A DNA stretch of 64,000 bases from an uncultured Collinsella sp. (GCA_902470765.1 CABRHW010000002.1:124001-188000); one strand, 5' to 3'; counted from the first letter of the stretch, positions 17,491 through 29,815 are shown. Made by a program: numbers and translations. The notes: generated from the letters alone by a model not told the origin.

Positions 17491-18453
17491 CTACTTCCAA
17501 CGAAGCAGATAGCCACCTATATCCAGGCCGGCGCCAAATCCAACGAGGGCGATGGTGTCGCCCGTGTGAAGTGCGCCGGCGTTTGCCAGCCGGTCGAGGG
17601 CAAGCGGAATGCATGCGCTCGAAATGTTGCCGGTCTCGCGCAGCGTTCGAACCACGCGCTTGTCTGGCACACCGAGGCGCTTGACCGCCTGACTCAGGAT
17701 TCGTTCGTTAGCCTGATGGAATACAAAATGGTCGATATCCTCGACCGAAATGCCCGCATCGCTCGCAAGCTTATGGACCGTGTCGCAAATCGCGTTGACG
17801 CCGAACTTGAACACGCGGCGGCCATTCATGGACAGCACGCTCTCGCTATCTGCGGAGGCCTTAAACGGCGAGGTGCCGACCAGACCGGGAACGCGCAACG
17901 TCTCGACGTCGGGCGCCGTCGAAAGCTCAACGGCAAGGGGGCTGTCTCCCCCAGCCCCAATCACTGCGGCGCCTGCCCCATCGCCAAAGAGCACGCAGGT
18001 GGCGCGATCGGTCCAGTCAAGCGCGCGCGTCATCTGCTCGGCGGCAACGACAAGCACGCGCTCGGCACGGCCGCGGGCGATATAGCCCTCGGCGACATCG
18101 AGCGCGAATACGAAGCCGGCGCAGGCAGCCGAGACATCGAAGGCAGGGCACGTCGCGCCCAGTCGCTCAGCAACGGCACACGCCTCGGCGGGAACAAGGT
18201 GGTCACCCGTCGTCGTCGAGCAGACGATCAGATCCAGCTGGCTCGCGTCGATTCCGGACACCTGAAGTGCCCGCTCGCTCGCCGCTACGGCAAGGTCGTC
18301 AAGTGACTCGGTGGTGCAGACGTGGCGACTCTTAATACCTGTGCGGGTAAAAATCCACTCATCCGAGGTATCGAGGAACTCGGACAGCTCGTCATTGGAT
18401 ACACTGCGCTTGGGAAGCGCCGAGCCTGTTCCAAGAATCGTGAAACCCATCAC
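17491..18453 (-). CDS. fabH: beta-ketoacyl-ACP synthase III
   Basis: FabH (320 aa) starts synthesis by condensing an acyl-CoA with malonyl-ACP. The Cys-His-Asn triad is visible: Cys111 in VSAACAGFVFAL, His in FVFHQANERIL and Asn in GNISSACIPLAL. It is the first gene of the operon. The upstream region carries two copies of a dyad repressor-like site flanking the likely promoter (18469-18532). Confidence 0.95.
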   Translation of the reverse strand: MMGFTILGTGSALPKRSVSNDELSEFLDTSDEWIFTRTGIKSRHVCTTESLDDLAVAASERALQVSGIDASQLDLIVCSTTTGDHLVPAEACAVAERLGATCPAFDVSAACAGFVFALDVAEGYIARGRAERVLVVAAEQMTRALDWTDRATCVLFGDGAGAAVIGAGGDSPLAVELSTAPDVETLRVPGLVGTSPFKASADSESVLSMNGRRVFKFGVNAICDTVHKLASDAGISVEDIDHFVFHQANERILSQAVKRLGVPDKRVVRTLRETGNISSACIPLALDRLANAGALHTGDTIALVGFGAGLDIGGYLLRWK

Positions 18454-18468
18454 TAACCTCTTTTGAAT

Positions 18469-18532
18469 TGTTTACGTGTTTACATCGACCAAGAGAGGAT
18501 AGCGCATTTCAGTCGTTGTTGACGTGTTAACA
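18469..18532. promoter_or_regulatory. paired 16-bp dyads in the fabH-birA intergenic region
   Basis: Two related imperfect palindromes, read on the minus strand, are TGTTAACACGTCAACA (18517-18532) and TGTAAACACGTAAACA (18469-18484), 48 bp apart start to start. Between them lies a minus-strand TATCCT -10-like box (18496-18501). The layout fits a repressor controlling fabH and possibly the divergent birA. The regulator is not encoded nearby: BirA here lacks a DNA-binding domain. A long-chain-acyl sensor of the TetR or GntR type is the simplest guess. Confidence 0.6.
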
Positions 18533-18626
18533 TTAAATTGTCCAAATGCGACAAAGGCTTCACATTGTGTCTGCCTCTCGACACCATTGCGTTATTCACT
18601 TATTCATTAAGGAGGTAGCAGCCGTT

Positions 18627-19403
18627 ATGGATGCCAAATTAACGATAGTCGACGTAACCGGATCGACCAACGATGACCTGCTCGAAGCAGGTAAACAGGG
18701 AGCGCCGCATGGCACGGGACTTGCCGCCCGGGCTCAGACAGCAGGACGCGGCCGGCGCGGCCACAAGTGGGATTCAACCGCCGGCAACCTATTGCTTTCG
18801 ATTGTCCTACGTCCACGTGTTGATCCCACCAAGTACTCTGGTCTTGCCGCCGTCAGCGGCTTAGCGGTGCTCGAGGCGCTCGAGGCGCAAGGTCTTGCTA
18901 ACGAGATCGGCCTCAAATGGCCCAACGACCTCGTCGCGCGAGGGCGCAAACTCGGCGGCATCCTGGTCGAGGCGGCTCGTGACAACGAGGGCAAGCCCTT
19001 TGCCGTCTGCGGCATTGGCGTCAATGTGAACTATGTGCCCTCGGAGGTTCCCGATGGCGGCCTGCCGGCAATCGGCCTCTCAGACCTCAACGAGAATGTT
19101 CCCACCGTCGATGTGCTACTCAAGGAGGTCCATCACGCGATCGCGAATGCCGTAGGCACATGGACAGATCTGCTCAACGCCATGGAAGAAAACACTGGTC
19201 CGATCGCGCCCGTCCACGATGATTATGTCGCTCATCTCAATTGGATTGGGGAGCACGTAATCGCCCGTTCCCCTGCCGGTGACGAGCTGGCGCGTGGCAT
19301 CTTTCAAACCGTCGATGCCTTTGGTCGAGCGTGCATCGAGACGGAAGACGACTTGCGATCCTTCCATTTTGAAGAGGCATCGCTGCGTCCCATGGGTAAA
19401 TAG
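18627..19403 (+). CDS. birA: biotin--[acetyl-CoA-carboxylase] ligase, catalytic domain only
   Basis: BirA (258 aa) activates biotin with ATP and attaches it to AccB. The ATG at 18627 is chosen because a perfect AAGGAGG lies at 18609-18615; the frame starts further upstream without similarity. The adenylate-binding ARAQTAGRGRRGHKW motif, the GLKWPNDLV motif and the small C-terminal domain are present. It lacks the N-terminal winged helix of E. coli BirA, so it is a group I ligase and is not a repressor. It is transcribed divergently from the fab-acc operon that encodes its substrate. Confidence 0.93.
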   Translation: MDAKLTIVDVTGSTNDDLLEAGKQGAPHGTGLAARAQTAGRGRRGHKWDSTAGNLLLSIVLRPRVDPTKYSGLAAVSGLAVLEALEAQGLANEIGLKWPNDLVARGRKLGGILVEAARDNEGKPFAVCGIGVNVNYVPSEVPDGGLPAIGLSDLNENVPTVDVLLKEVHHAIANAVGTWTDLLNAMEENTGPIAPVHDDYVAHLNWIGEHVIARSPAGDELARGIFQTVDAFGRACIETEDDLRSFHFEEASLRPMGK

Positions 19404-19461
19404 GGCACCATAGCCACCCACTCGGCTGCATTCCCCGGCGGTTCAAACCCATCATGCAAAA

Positions 19462-19498
19462 CAAAAGAGCCCCGCTTCCGTAATGGCAGCGGGGCTCT
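19462..19498 (-). terminator. terminator between convergent birA and rpsJ
   Basis: An 11-bp GC-rich stem (agagccccgct/agcggggctct) is followed on the minus strand by TTTTGTTTTG. It terminates the str operon after rpsJ and may also stop birA transcripts from the other side. Confidence 0.85.
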
Positions 19499-19519
19499 GT
19501 AAGCTATGAGCGATATCGC

Positions 19520-19828
19520 TTAGAGCTTGATGTCGATGTCGACGCCAGCGGGGAGGTCGAGACGCATGAGCGAATCAACGGTGCCCGAGGTGGGGTCGAG
19601 GATGTCGATGAGGCGCTTGTGGGTGCGCATCTCGAACTGCTCACGGGAGTCCTTGTTCACGTGCGGCGAGCGGATAACCGTGTACAGGTTGCGCTCGGTG
19701 GGCAGGGGGACAGGACCGGAAACGCGAGCGCCGGTCTTCTGAGCGGTCTCGACGATGAGCTTCGCGGACTGATCGACGACCTCGTGATCATAGCCCTTGA
19801 GGCGAATGCGGATCTTCTGGGTAGCCAA
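19520..19828 (-). CDS. rpsJ: 30S ribosomal protein S10
   Basis: S10 (102 aa) is a 30S head protein and, as NusE, a partner of NusB in antitermination. IRIRLKGYDHEVVDQSAK at the start and the LPTERNLYTVIRSPHVNKDS loop are diagnostic. It is the last gene after fusA rather than the first gene before rplC. This places S10 in the str operon and disconnects it from the S10 operon at 1-5580. Confidence 0.98.
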   Translation of the reverse strand: MATQKIRIRLKGYDHEVVDQSAKLIVETAQKTGARVSGPVPLPTERNLYTVIRSPHVNKDSREQFEMRTHKRLIDILDPTSGTVDSLMRLDLPAGVDIDIKL

Positions 19829-19889
19829 CTTAAACCTCCAAAGAGTGCGAGAGATGTTCTCGCAGGATTACGTAACAGGGAGCTCGAAC

Positions 19890-21989
19890 TTAGGCGTTCT
19901 TGCTCATGACCTCGTCCACGATGGACTTGGGCGCGGGCTCATAAGAGTCGAACTGCATCGTGTAGGATGCACGGCCCTGGGTCTGGGAGCGAAGGTCGGT
20001 AGCGTAACCGAACATCTCGCCCAGCGGCACCTTGGCACGGATGAGCTTGCTGTTCTTGCGATCCTCCATGCCCTCGATCTTGCCGCGGCGACCGGAGAGG
20101 TTGCCCATAACGTCGCCCATGTACTGCTCGGGGGTCTCGACCTCGACAGCCATGATCGGCTCGAGCAGCTGCGGGTCGGACTTCTTGAGAGCGTCCTTGA
20201 TAGCCATGGAACCGGCGATCTTGAAGGCGGCCTCGGAGGAGTCGACCTCGTGGTAAGAACCGTCGAACAGGGTGACCTTAACGTCGAGGACCGGGAAGCC
20301 GGCGATAACACCGGTGTTCAGGGCCTCCTGGATGCCCTTGTCGATGGACGGGATGTACTCCTTGGGCACGACGCCGCCGACGATAGCGTTGACGAACTCG
20401 TAGCCGAAGCCCTCCTCCATCTTCTCGAGCTTGATGACGGCGTGGCCGTACTGACCGCGACCGCCGGACTGACGGACGAACTTGCCCTCAGCCTTCTCGA
20501 CGTCGTGACCGGCGGTCTCGCGGTAGGCAACCTGGGGCTTACCGACGTTAGCGTCAACCTTGAACTCGCGGAGCAGACGGTCGACGATGATCTCGAGGTG
20601 CAGCTCGCCCATGCCGGCGATGATGGTCTGGCCGGTCTCGTGGTTGGTGGACACCTGGAAGGTCGGGTCCTCCTCGGCGAGCTTGGTCAGAGCCAGGGAC
20701 ATCTTGTCCTGCTCGGCCTTGGTCTTGGGCTCGATGGCAACGTCAATAACGGGCTTAGCGAACTCGATCTTCTCGAGGACGATCTCCTTGCCCTCGGCGC
20801 ACAGGGTGTCACCGGTGGTGGAGTTCTTGAAGCCGACGCAAGCGACGATGTCGCCGGCGGCAGCGTCGTCACGGTCGATACGCTCGGCGGCGTTCATCTC
20901 GAGGATGCGGCCGAGGCGCTCGCGCTGACCGTTGGAAGCGTTGACAACGTAGGAGCCGGACTCGGCGCGGCCGGAGTAAACGCGGACGTAGGTGAGCTTA
21001 CCGACGAACGGGTCGGTCATGATCTTGAAGACCAGGCCGGAGAAGGGCTCGTCGAAGGAAGGATGACGCTGGATCTCCTCGCCGGTGTCCGGATCGGTAC
21101 CGGTGACGGCCTCAACGTCGAGCGGGCTGGGCAGGTAGTCGACGACAGCGTCGAGCAGCTCCTGAACGCCCTTGTTCTTGTAGGCGGAGCCCACGAAGAC
21201 GAGGTTGAGCTCGTTGGCCAGAACGCCCTTGCGCAGAGCAGCCTTGAGCTCCTCGACGGTGAAGTCCTCCTCCATGAGGATCTTCTCCATGAGCTCGTCG
21301 TCAAAGCTGGCAGCAGCGTCGAGGAGCTCCTCGCGCTTGGTGGCAGCGATGTCGGCAAACTCAGCCGGGATCTCGTCCATCGGCTCGGGGTAGGTCATAC
21401 CCTTCTCGTCGGCCTTGAAGTCCCATGCAGTCATGGTGACCAGGTCGATGACGCCCCAGAAGTTGTCCTCGGCGCCCATCGGGACCTGAGCGGCCACGGC
21501 GTTGGCGTCGAGACGATCCTTCATGGTCTCGATAGCGTTGAAGAAGTCAGCGCCCACGCGGTCATACTTGTTGATGAAGGCGATGCGGGGGACGTTAAAG
21601 GTAGAAGCCTGACGCCAAACGGTCTCAGACTGGGGCTGAACGCCGGCAACGGCGTCGAAGACGGCGACAGCGCCATCGAGGACGCGCAGGCAGCGCTCGA
21701 CCTCGGCGGTGAAGTCAACGTGGCCCGGGGTGTCGATGATCTGGATGCGGTAGTCCTTACCGTCCTTGTTCCAGAAGCACGTGGTAGCAGCGGAGGTAAT
21801 GGTTACGCCGCGCTCCTGCTCCTGAACCATCCAGTCCATGGTGGCAGCGCCCTCATGGACCTCACCGATCTTGTGGGTCTTACCGGTGTAGTAAAGAATA
21901 CGCTCGGTCGTGGTGGTCTTACCGGCATCGATGTGGGCCATGATGCCGATGTTACGGGTATCGGAAAGCTTGTACTTAGGCTTAGCCAT
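19890..21989 (-). CDS. fusA: elongation factor G
   Basis: EF-G (699 aa, normal length) is the GTPase that drives ribosomal translocation. The G1 motif is AHIDAGKTT, G3 is DTPGHVDFTAEVERCLRVLD, G4 is NKYDRVGA; domain IV includes GGVVPKEYIPSIDKG and the C-terminal ASYTMQFDSYEP. Its order rpsL-rpsG-fusA is the classical str operon, but tuf is absent and found at 60394 behind tRNA genes. No tetracycline-resistance features. Confidence 0.98.
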   Translation of the reverse strand: MAKPKYKLSDTRNIGIMAHIDAGKTTTTERILYYTGKTHKIGEVHEGAATMDWMVQEQERGVTITSAATTCFWNKDGKDYRIQIIDTPGHVDFTAEVERCLRVLDGAVAVFDAVAGVQPQSETVWRQASTFNVPRIAFINKYDRVGADFFNAIETMKDRLDANAVAAQVPMGAEDNFWGVIDLVTMTAWDFKADEKGMTYPEPMDEIPAEFADIAATKREELLDAAASFDDELMEKILMEEDFTVEELKAALRKGVLANELNLVFVGSAYKNKGVQELLDAVVDYLPSPLDVEAVTGTDPDTGEEIQRHPSFDEPFSGLVFKIMTDPFVGKLTYVRVYSGRAESGSYVVNASNGQRERLGRILEMNAAERIDRDDAAAGDIVACVGFKNSTTGDTLCAEGKEIVLEKIEFAKPVIDVAIEPKTKAEQDKMSLALTKLAEEDPTFQVSTNHETGQTIIAGMGELHLEIIVDRLLREFKVDANVGKPQVAYRETAGHDVEKAEGKFVRQSGGRGQYGHAVIKLEKMEEGFGYEFVNAIVGGVVPKEYIPSIDKGIQEALNTGVIAGFPVLDVKVTLFDGSYHEVDSSEAAFKIAGSMAIKDALKKSDPQLLEPIMAVEVETPEQYMGDVMGNLSGRRGKIEGMEDRKNSKLIRAKVPLGEMFGYATDLRSQTQGRASYTMQFDSYEPAPKSIVDEVMSKNA

Positions 21990-22008
21990 GTTAGTTCCTT
22001 ACCTTAAC

Positions 22009-22482
22009 TTACCAACGATAGTGAGAGAACGCGCGGTTGGCCTCGGCCATCTTGAAGACGTCCTCACGCTTCTTGACGGAAGCGCCCAGGCCGTTGGAGG
22101 CGTCGAGGATCTCGTTGGCGAGACGCTCGGCCATGGTCTTCTCCTTGCGAGCGCGGGAGAAGTTGACGATCCAGCGGATACCCAGAGCGGTGGAACGACG
22201 GGAGTTGACCTCCATCGGGACCTGATAGGTAGCGCCACCGACACGCTTGGGCTTAACCTCGAGCGTGGGCTTGACGTTGTCCATAGCCTTCTTGAAGGTA
22301 GCGAGAGCGTCGCCACCCTCGGACTTCTCGGCAACGATCTCGAAAGCGGTGTAAACGATGCGCTCAGCGGTGGCCTTCTTGCCGTCAAGAAGGACCTTGT
22401 TGATGAGCTGAGTCACCAGGCGGTTGTTGTAAACGGCGTCAGGCTGAACCTCACGACGATTAGCTGCTGCACGACGCGGCAT
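22009..22482 (-). CDS. rpsG: 30S ribosomal protein S7
   Basis: S7 (157 aa) nucleates 30S head assembly and contacts E-site tRNA. MPRRAAANRREVQPDAVYNN and the MDNVKPTLEVKPKRVGGATYQ segment are typical. It is 73 bp downstream of rpsL and 19 bp upstream of fusA. Confidence 0.98.
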   Translation of the reverse strand: MPRRAAANRREVQPDAVYNNRLVTQLINKVLLDGKKATAERIVYTAFEIVAEKSEGGDALATFKKAMDNVKPTLEVKPKRVGGATYQVPMEVNSRRSTALGIRWIVNFSRARKEKTMAERLANEILDASNGLGASVKKREDVFKMAEANRAFSHYRW

Positions 22483-22555
22483 GTGAAATCTCCTTAAGTG
22501 TCTACCGTGCGGCCCTTAGGCGGCACACGGCGAAAGTATCAAAACGTTATCTGGC

Positions 22556-22933
22556 TTATTTAGCCTTGGGGCGCTTAGCACCGTACTTGGAACGGGCCTG
22601 CATACGGTTCTGGACCGGAGCAGCGTCGTAGGCGCCACGGATGACGTGATAACGGACACCAGGGAGGTCACGGACACGACCGCCGCGGACGAGCACGATG
22701 GAGTGCTCCTGCAGGTTGTGGCCCTCACCCGGGATGTAAGCAGTAACTTCGATGCCGTTGACAAGGCGAACACGGGCAACCTTACGAAGAGCCGAGTTCG
22801 GCTTCTTGGGGCTCGTGGTGAAGACGCGGGTGCACACGCCGCGCTTCTGGGAGTTGTGCTGCAGAGCAGCGTTCTTGGACTTCTTGGGCACGGAACGACG
22901 GCCCTGGCGAACCAGCTGGTTAATAGTAGGCAA
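22556..22933 (-). CDS. rpsL: 30S ribosomal protein S12
   Basis: S12 (125 aa) is the decoding-centre protein. MPTINQLVRQGRRSVPKKSK, the KKPNSALRKVARVRL loop and PGEGHNLQEHS segment are conserved. Lysine 43-equivalent in TSPKKPNSA is the wild-type residue, which is the streptomycin-sensitive form. First gene of the str operon; its promoter and a dyad site are at 23027-23077. Confidence 0.98.
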   Translation of the reverse strand: MPTINQLVRQGRRSVPKKSKNAALQHNSQKRGVCTRVFTTSPKKPNSALRKVARVRLVNGIEVTAYIPGEGHNLQEHSIVLVRGGRVRDLPGVRYHVIRGAYDAAPVQNRMQARSKYGAKRPKAK

Positions 22934-23026
22934 AGCGTACTCCTTCTCGAATGATTCCAGCTCTCTGTAAAGTGCAACGGCTTGAATCGAGGGGTCAGCA
23001 TCCCCCTACGAAACACGCAGTTCGAT

Positions 23027-23055
23027 AGGATACGTGGCGTTAGCTGTGCCGTCAA
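23027..23055 (-). promoter_or_regulatory. promoter of the rpsL operon
   Basis: On the minus strand TTGACG (23050-23055) and TATCCT (23027-23032) are spaced by 17 bp, about 95 bp before rpsL. It is immediately preceded by a copy of the recurrent dyad. Confidence 0.7.
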
Positions 23056-23057
23056 CA

Positions 23058-23077
23058 GACCACGCCGCCGGGCGTAT
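23058..23077. promoter_or_regulatory. recurrent 20-bp dyad adjacent to the rpsL promoter
   Basis: This copy matches 15 of 20 positions of the dyad consensus; one arm (cgggcgtat) is perfect and the other has decayed. It abuts the -35 box with a 2-bp gap. In the tRNA-tuf operon the same element lies 13 bp from the -35 box, a difference of one helical turn. Confidence 0.55.
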
Positions 23078-23138
23078 CCTTAAATAGGCATATTTCCGCA
23101 AAGCCTACACAAAAGGAATCCCCTTCTGTACGCGGGGG

Positions 23139-23279
23139 CGGATCCCCGGACCGGGCGGCCCAGGTATTAAGTTTGCTGCTCTACAGTCCTGCGCAAGACG
23201 GAAAGCACATTAAGTGCTTTCCTTTGCGTGCGGAACTCGCGACAAACTTAATACCTGGGCCGCCCGGTCCGGGAATCCG
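23139..23279. repeat. long-armed inverted repeat with conserved 67-nt core, copy 2
   Basis: Arms 23145-23175 and 23243-23273 are a perfect 31-bp inverted repeat, extended by five pairs beyond one mismatch. The arms share no sequence with those of copy 1 (5842-6018), yet the central 67 nt (23176-23242) is 61/67 identical and exactly the same length. Two of the six differences are compensatory in the central helix (gag/ctc versus aag/ctt). It lies between the anti-sigma gene and the rpsL promoter, the same kind of position as copy 1, about 60 bp upstream of the dyad. Confidence 0.85.
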
Positions 23280-23301
23280 ACGTGCTCGTCGGGACAACGC
23301 T

Positions 23302-23339
23302 ACCTGCCAAAAGGGACAGGTTTATTTTGGTCGGTTTTA
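23302..23339 (+). terminator. orphan hairpin of the AGGGACAGG-loop family
   Basis: A CCTGCCAAAA/TTTTGGTCGG stem encloses the loop gggacaggttta and is followed by TTTTAT on the plus strand. The same loop occurs in terminators at 51624, 51680 and 54703. No plus-strand gene ends here, so this copy appears to be a free-standing repeat. Confidence 0.5.
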
Positions 23340-23437
23340 TCTGGGGAAACGCCGCTCTTCACGGTGATCCGCATCCATTTGCCACGTTCTTCCGAGAATC
23401 AGACAAATAGCGTTCAATCTAACCGTCCATATAACGC

Positions 23438-23472
23438 AAAATAGGCCGCTTCCCCTCTTGGGAAGCGGCCTA
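23438..23472 (-). terminator. terminator after the anti-sigma gene
   Basis: A 13-bp stem (taggccgcttccc and its complement) followed on the minus strand by a TTTTG run, 4 bp after the anti-sigma stop codon. Confidence 0.8.
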
Positions 23473-23476
23473 GACC

Positions 23477-24553
23477 TTACGAATAGACGATGGTAAAGGG
23501 TACTTCTGTTTCGGTCTCTCCTGCTGATGTGTACCTCGTGCCCTCAAGGGTTACCGAGACCACTTGATCGACATTGATCAGTTTTGTCGGCACCGAGATA
23601 TTCTCTCCGCTATTGCGCGTCAGCGAAACATAGAAATTGTACGCGCCCGCAGCATCATCTTCGATAATCTGCTCCGATCCATCCTTGTAGGTAACGGTTA
23701 ACTTTTTCGTGACTGCGTCAATGCCCAGATCATCGATGTGTGTCTGGATAGAAAACGAGCTGATCTCGAGAGGCGAGTCATCGGAGCGGAGTTCCTTTGT
23801 ATCGACGTACGATCCGACGCTAAACTCGGGCGTCGATGCCTCGAACGGCTTCGCATCCTCGCCTTCGCCCTCTGTCCAGGAGATATTCCAAGTGACAGCG
23901 CGTCGTAAATCTCGATCGCGATTCCAAGATGCAAAGTACATCGTGCCGTTAATGACCGTGTCGCTTGATGTGTCTTTATCAATGGTGCAGCGTGTATCAG
24001 CCCATTCCTCGCCGAAGTTCATGCTGGGTGTACTGACGCCCCCTTCTTCTTCACCATAGAGAACAAGTTCGCCAAGCTCTGCCGCCGGCTTGTAGTAGTT
24101 AACGCCATTCGGATTGGACAATGTAAACGTCACAGCACCGCAACCGTTCTCGTCGATTGCCATCTCATGAATGTCGAGCGCATAGCCGTTGCCCTCGACG
24201 GACAGATTGACCTTCTGGACTGCACCCTCCAGGCTTTGGGGCGCGATACCATCACCAAACTCTCTGGTGTAGGTATATTTCGTCCCCGACGAGCCGCCAT
24301 TTGTCCAGGTAACGGACTCTCCGTTGCCATGGTTTCCCCAGGCAGAGGCAAAATAACTGGAATTGACAACAGCGTAGGCGACCCCTCCGGTCGCCAGCAC
24401 TCCGGCAAGACATCCGATTACGGCAACATACAGAGGCTTCGCGTGACCCTTTCGGCGAAGCGGCTCGCCAGCAGCGGCATAAAGAACACGGTCAGCAAGA
24501 TCGCTATCGGCTTGGACGGACTCGAAGGCCTGCTTGATCTGGTTGGATTTCAC
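23477..24553 (-). CDS. membrane anti-sigma factor-like protein paired with ECF sigma
   Basis: A 358-aa protein with a short cytoplasmic N-terminus (residues 1-38), one membrane helix at about 41-63 (PLYVAVIGCLAGVLATGGVA) and a large extracellular part of two beta-rich regions (about 95-220 and 240-358). This topology and its 50-bp overlap with an upstream ECF sigma gene are typical of DUF4179-like anti-sigma factors in Gram-positives. I infer that the N-terminus binds the sigma factor and the outside domain senses an envelope signal. No zinc HxxxCxxC anti-sigma motif is visible. Confidence 0.75.
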   Translation of the reverse strand: MKSNQIKQAFESVQADSDLADRVLYAAAGEPLRRKGHAKPLYVAVIGCLAGVLATGGVAYAVVNSSYFASAWGNHGNGESVTWTNGGSSGTKYTYTREFGDGIAPQSLEGAVQKVNLSVEGNGYALDIHEMAIDENGCGAVTFTLSNPNGVNYYKPAAELGELVLYGEEEGGVSTPSMNFGEEWADTRCTIDKDTSSDTVINGTMYFASWNRDRDLRRAVTWNISWTEGEGEDAKPFEASTPEFSVGSYVDTKELRSDDSPLEISSFSIQTHIDDLGIDAVTKKLTVTYKDGSEQIIEDDAAGAYNFYVSLTRNSGENISVPTKLINVDQVVSVTLEGTRYTSAGETETEVPFTIVYS

Positions 24554-25022
24554 GGTCGCCCTCCTCTAGGATGAACTTGAGCTTCGATCTGCCGCGAGCT
24601 AAACGCGTTCGAACGGTCGCGGCTGGCACATGCAGTAACTCGGCAATTTCTGAAGTCGAGAAGCCCAGATAGTAATAGAGCACGATGGAGATACGGAATC
24701 GTTCCGGAAGCCGCATGACGTCTAATAGGACGGCCTTGGTCTCGTCCTGCGCCGTCAAGAGCGAATCGGTCAGACTTTCAATATCCTCCACGCGCCTCCA
24801 CGGCTTTCGAAAGAGAGATTTGCATTCATTGATCGTGACCCGGATGAGCCATCGACGAAGATGCTCCCAGCTTTCAAAATGCGTATCGCTTTTGAGTAAC
24901 TTTAGAAAGACGTCTTGAGCGACATCGTCGGCGTCAGCGCGATCACGCAGATACGTCAAGGCGATTCGGAACACGACATCTCGGTGATCCTCGACCGCCT
25001 GTCTAAAAGCTTGTTCTTCCAT
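24504..25022 (-). CDS. ECF RNA polymerase sigma factor
   Basis: A 172-aa sigma-70 family protein with only regions 2 and 4. Region 2 includes RIALTYLRDRADADDVAQDVF; region 4 includes LPERFRISIVLYYYLGFSTS and the helix-turn-helix ATVRTRLARGRSKL. The ATG at 25020-25022 is preceded by GGGAGGTGATT at good spacing, so the GTG two codons upstream is less likely. It overlaps its anti-sigma gene by 50 bp. The promoter upstream resembles an ECF promoter (25071-25099), consistent with autoregulation. Confidence 0.92.
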   Translation of the reverse strand: MEEQAFRQAVEDHRDVVFRIALTYLRDRADADDVAQDVFLKLLKSDTHFESWEHLRRWLIRVTINECKSLFRKPWRRVEDIESLTDSLLTAQDETKAVLLDVMRLPERFRISIVLYYYLGFSTSEIAELLHVPAATVRTRLARGRSKLKFILEEGDREIQPDQAGLRVRPSR

Positions 25023-25070
25023 AATCACCTCCCGGTGACACTGATGGTTCTTGATGGGGCCCTCACCATA

Positions 25071-25099
25071 GATACGCTTTGACCAAACGGAATGTTACA
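25071..25099 (-). promoter_or_regulatory. ECF-type promoter of the sigma/anti-sigma operon
   Basis: On the minus strand TGTAAC (25094-25099) and CGTATC (25071-25076) are separated by 17 bp, about 50 bp upstream of the sigma start. The AAC-type -35 and CGT-type -10 match ECF promoters of the Bacillus SigX/SigW kind, suggesting that the sigma factor drives its own operon. Confidence 0.65.
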
Positions 25100-25111
25100 A
25101 ATTCAAGCAGG

Positions 25112-25144
25112 AAAAACTACCAAAATAAACCTGTCCTTTTTTGC
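25112..25144 (-). terminator. AGGACAGG-loop hairpin upstream of the ECF promoter
   Basis: Minus-strand GCAAAAAAGGACAGG, then TTTATTTTGGTAGTTTTT, an imperfect member of the terminator family with the (G)GGACAGG loop. It lies between the rpoC-side element and the sigma promoter and would protect the sigma operon from read-through. Confidence 0.45.
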
Positions 25145-25186
25145 AAGTGATCAACGGAACGCAACAAGTTGAGCATACGCAAGCGA

Positions 25187-25286
25187 GCGGCCCCCAGAGC
25201 GTACAAGGTGGCATGAAAAAGGCAGGGCATTGACCTTTTGGTCATGCCCTGCCTTTTGAATGACAGATTGTAGCTCTGGGGGCCGC
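25187..25286. repeat. post-stop nested inverted repeat, family B copy 1 (after rpoC)
   Basis: Arms gcggcccccagagc (25187-25200) and its complement (25273-25286) enclose a 72-nt core with an inner perfect stem aaaaggcagggcat/atgccctgcctttt. The core is similar to that of 44107-44177: acaaggtg near the left, gaccttYtggtc in the inner loop and ttgaa...gacagattg near the right. A separate perfect 8-bp hairpin (25303-25324) sits between it and the rpoC stop. Probably a compound terminator or processed 3' UTR element. Confidence 0.7.
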
Positions 25287-25330
25287 GCAGCGACGGAGGT
25301 CGCCGCCGTTCGTTAGAACGGCGGAACTAA

Positions 25331-29809
<4,479 letters not shown>

Positions 29810-29815
29810 AGTCAA

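Noticed and set aside
19797..22007. A 736-codon plus-strand frame opposite fusA
   Set aside because: Same shadow effect: exactly opposite EF-G, with low-complexity Leu/Gly/Asp/Val composition and no recognisable domain.
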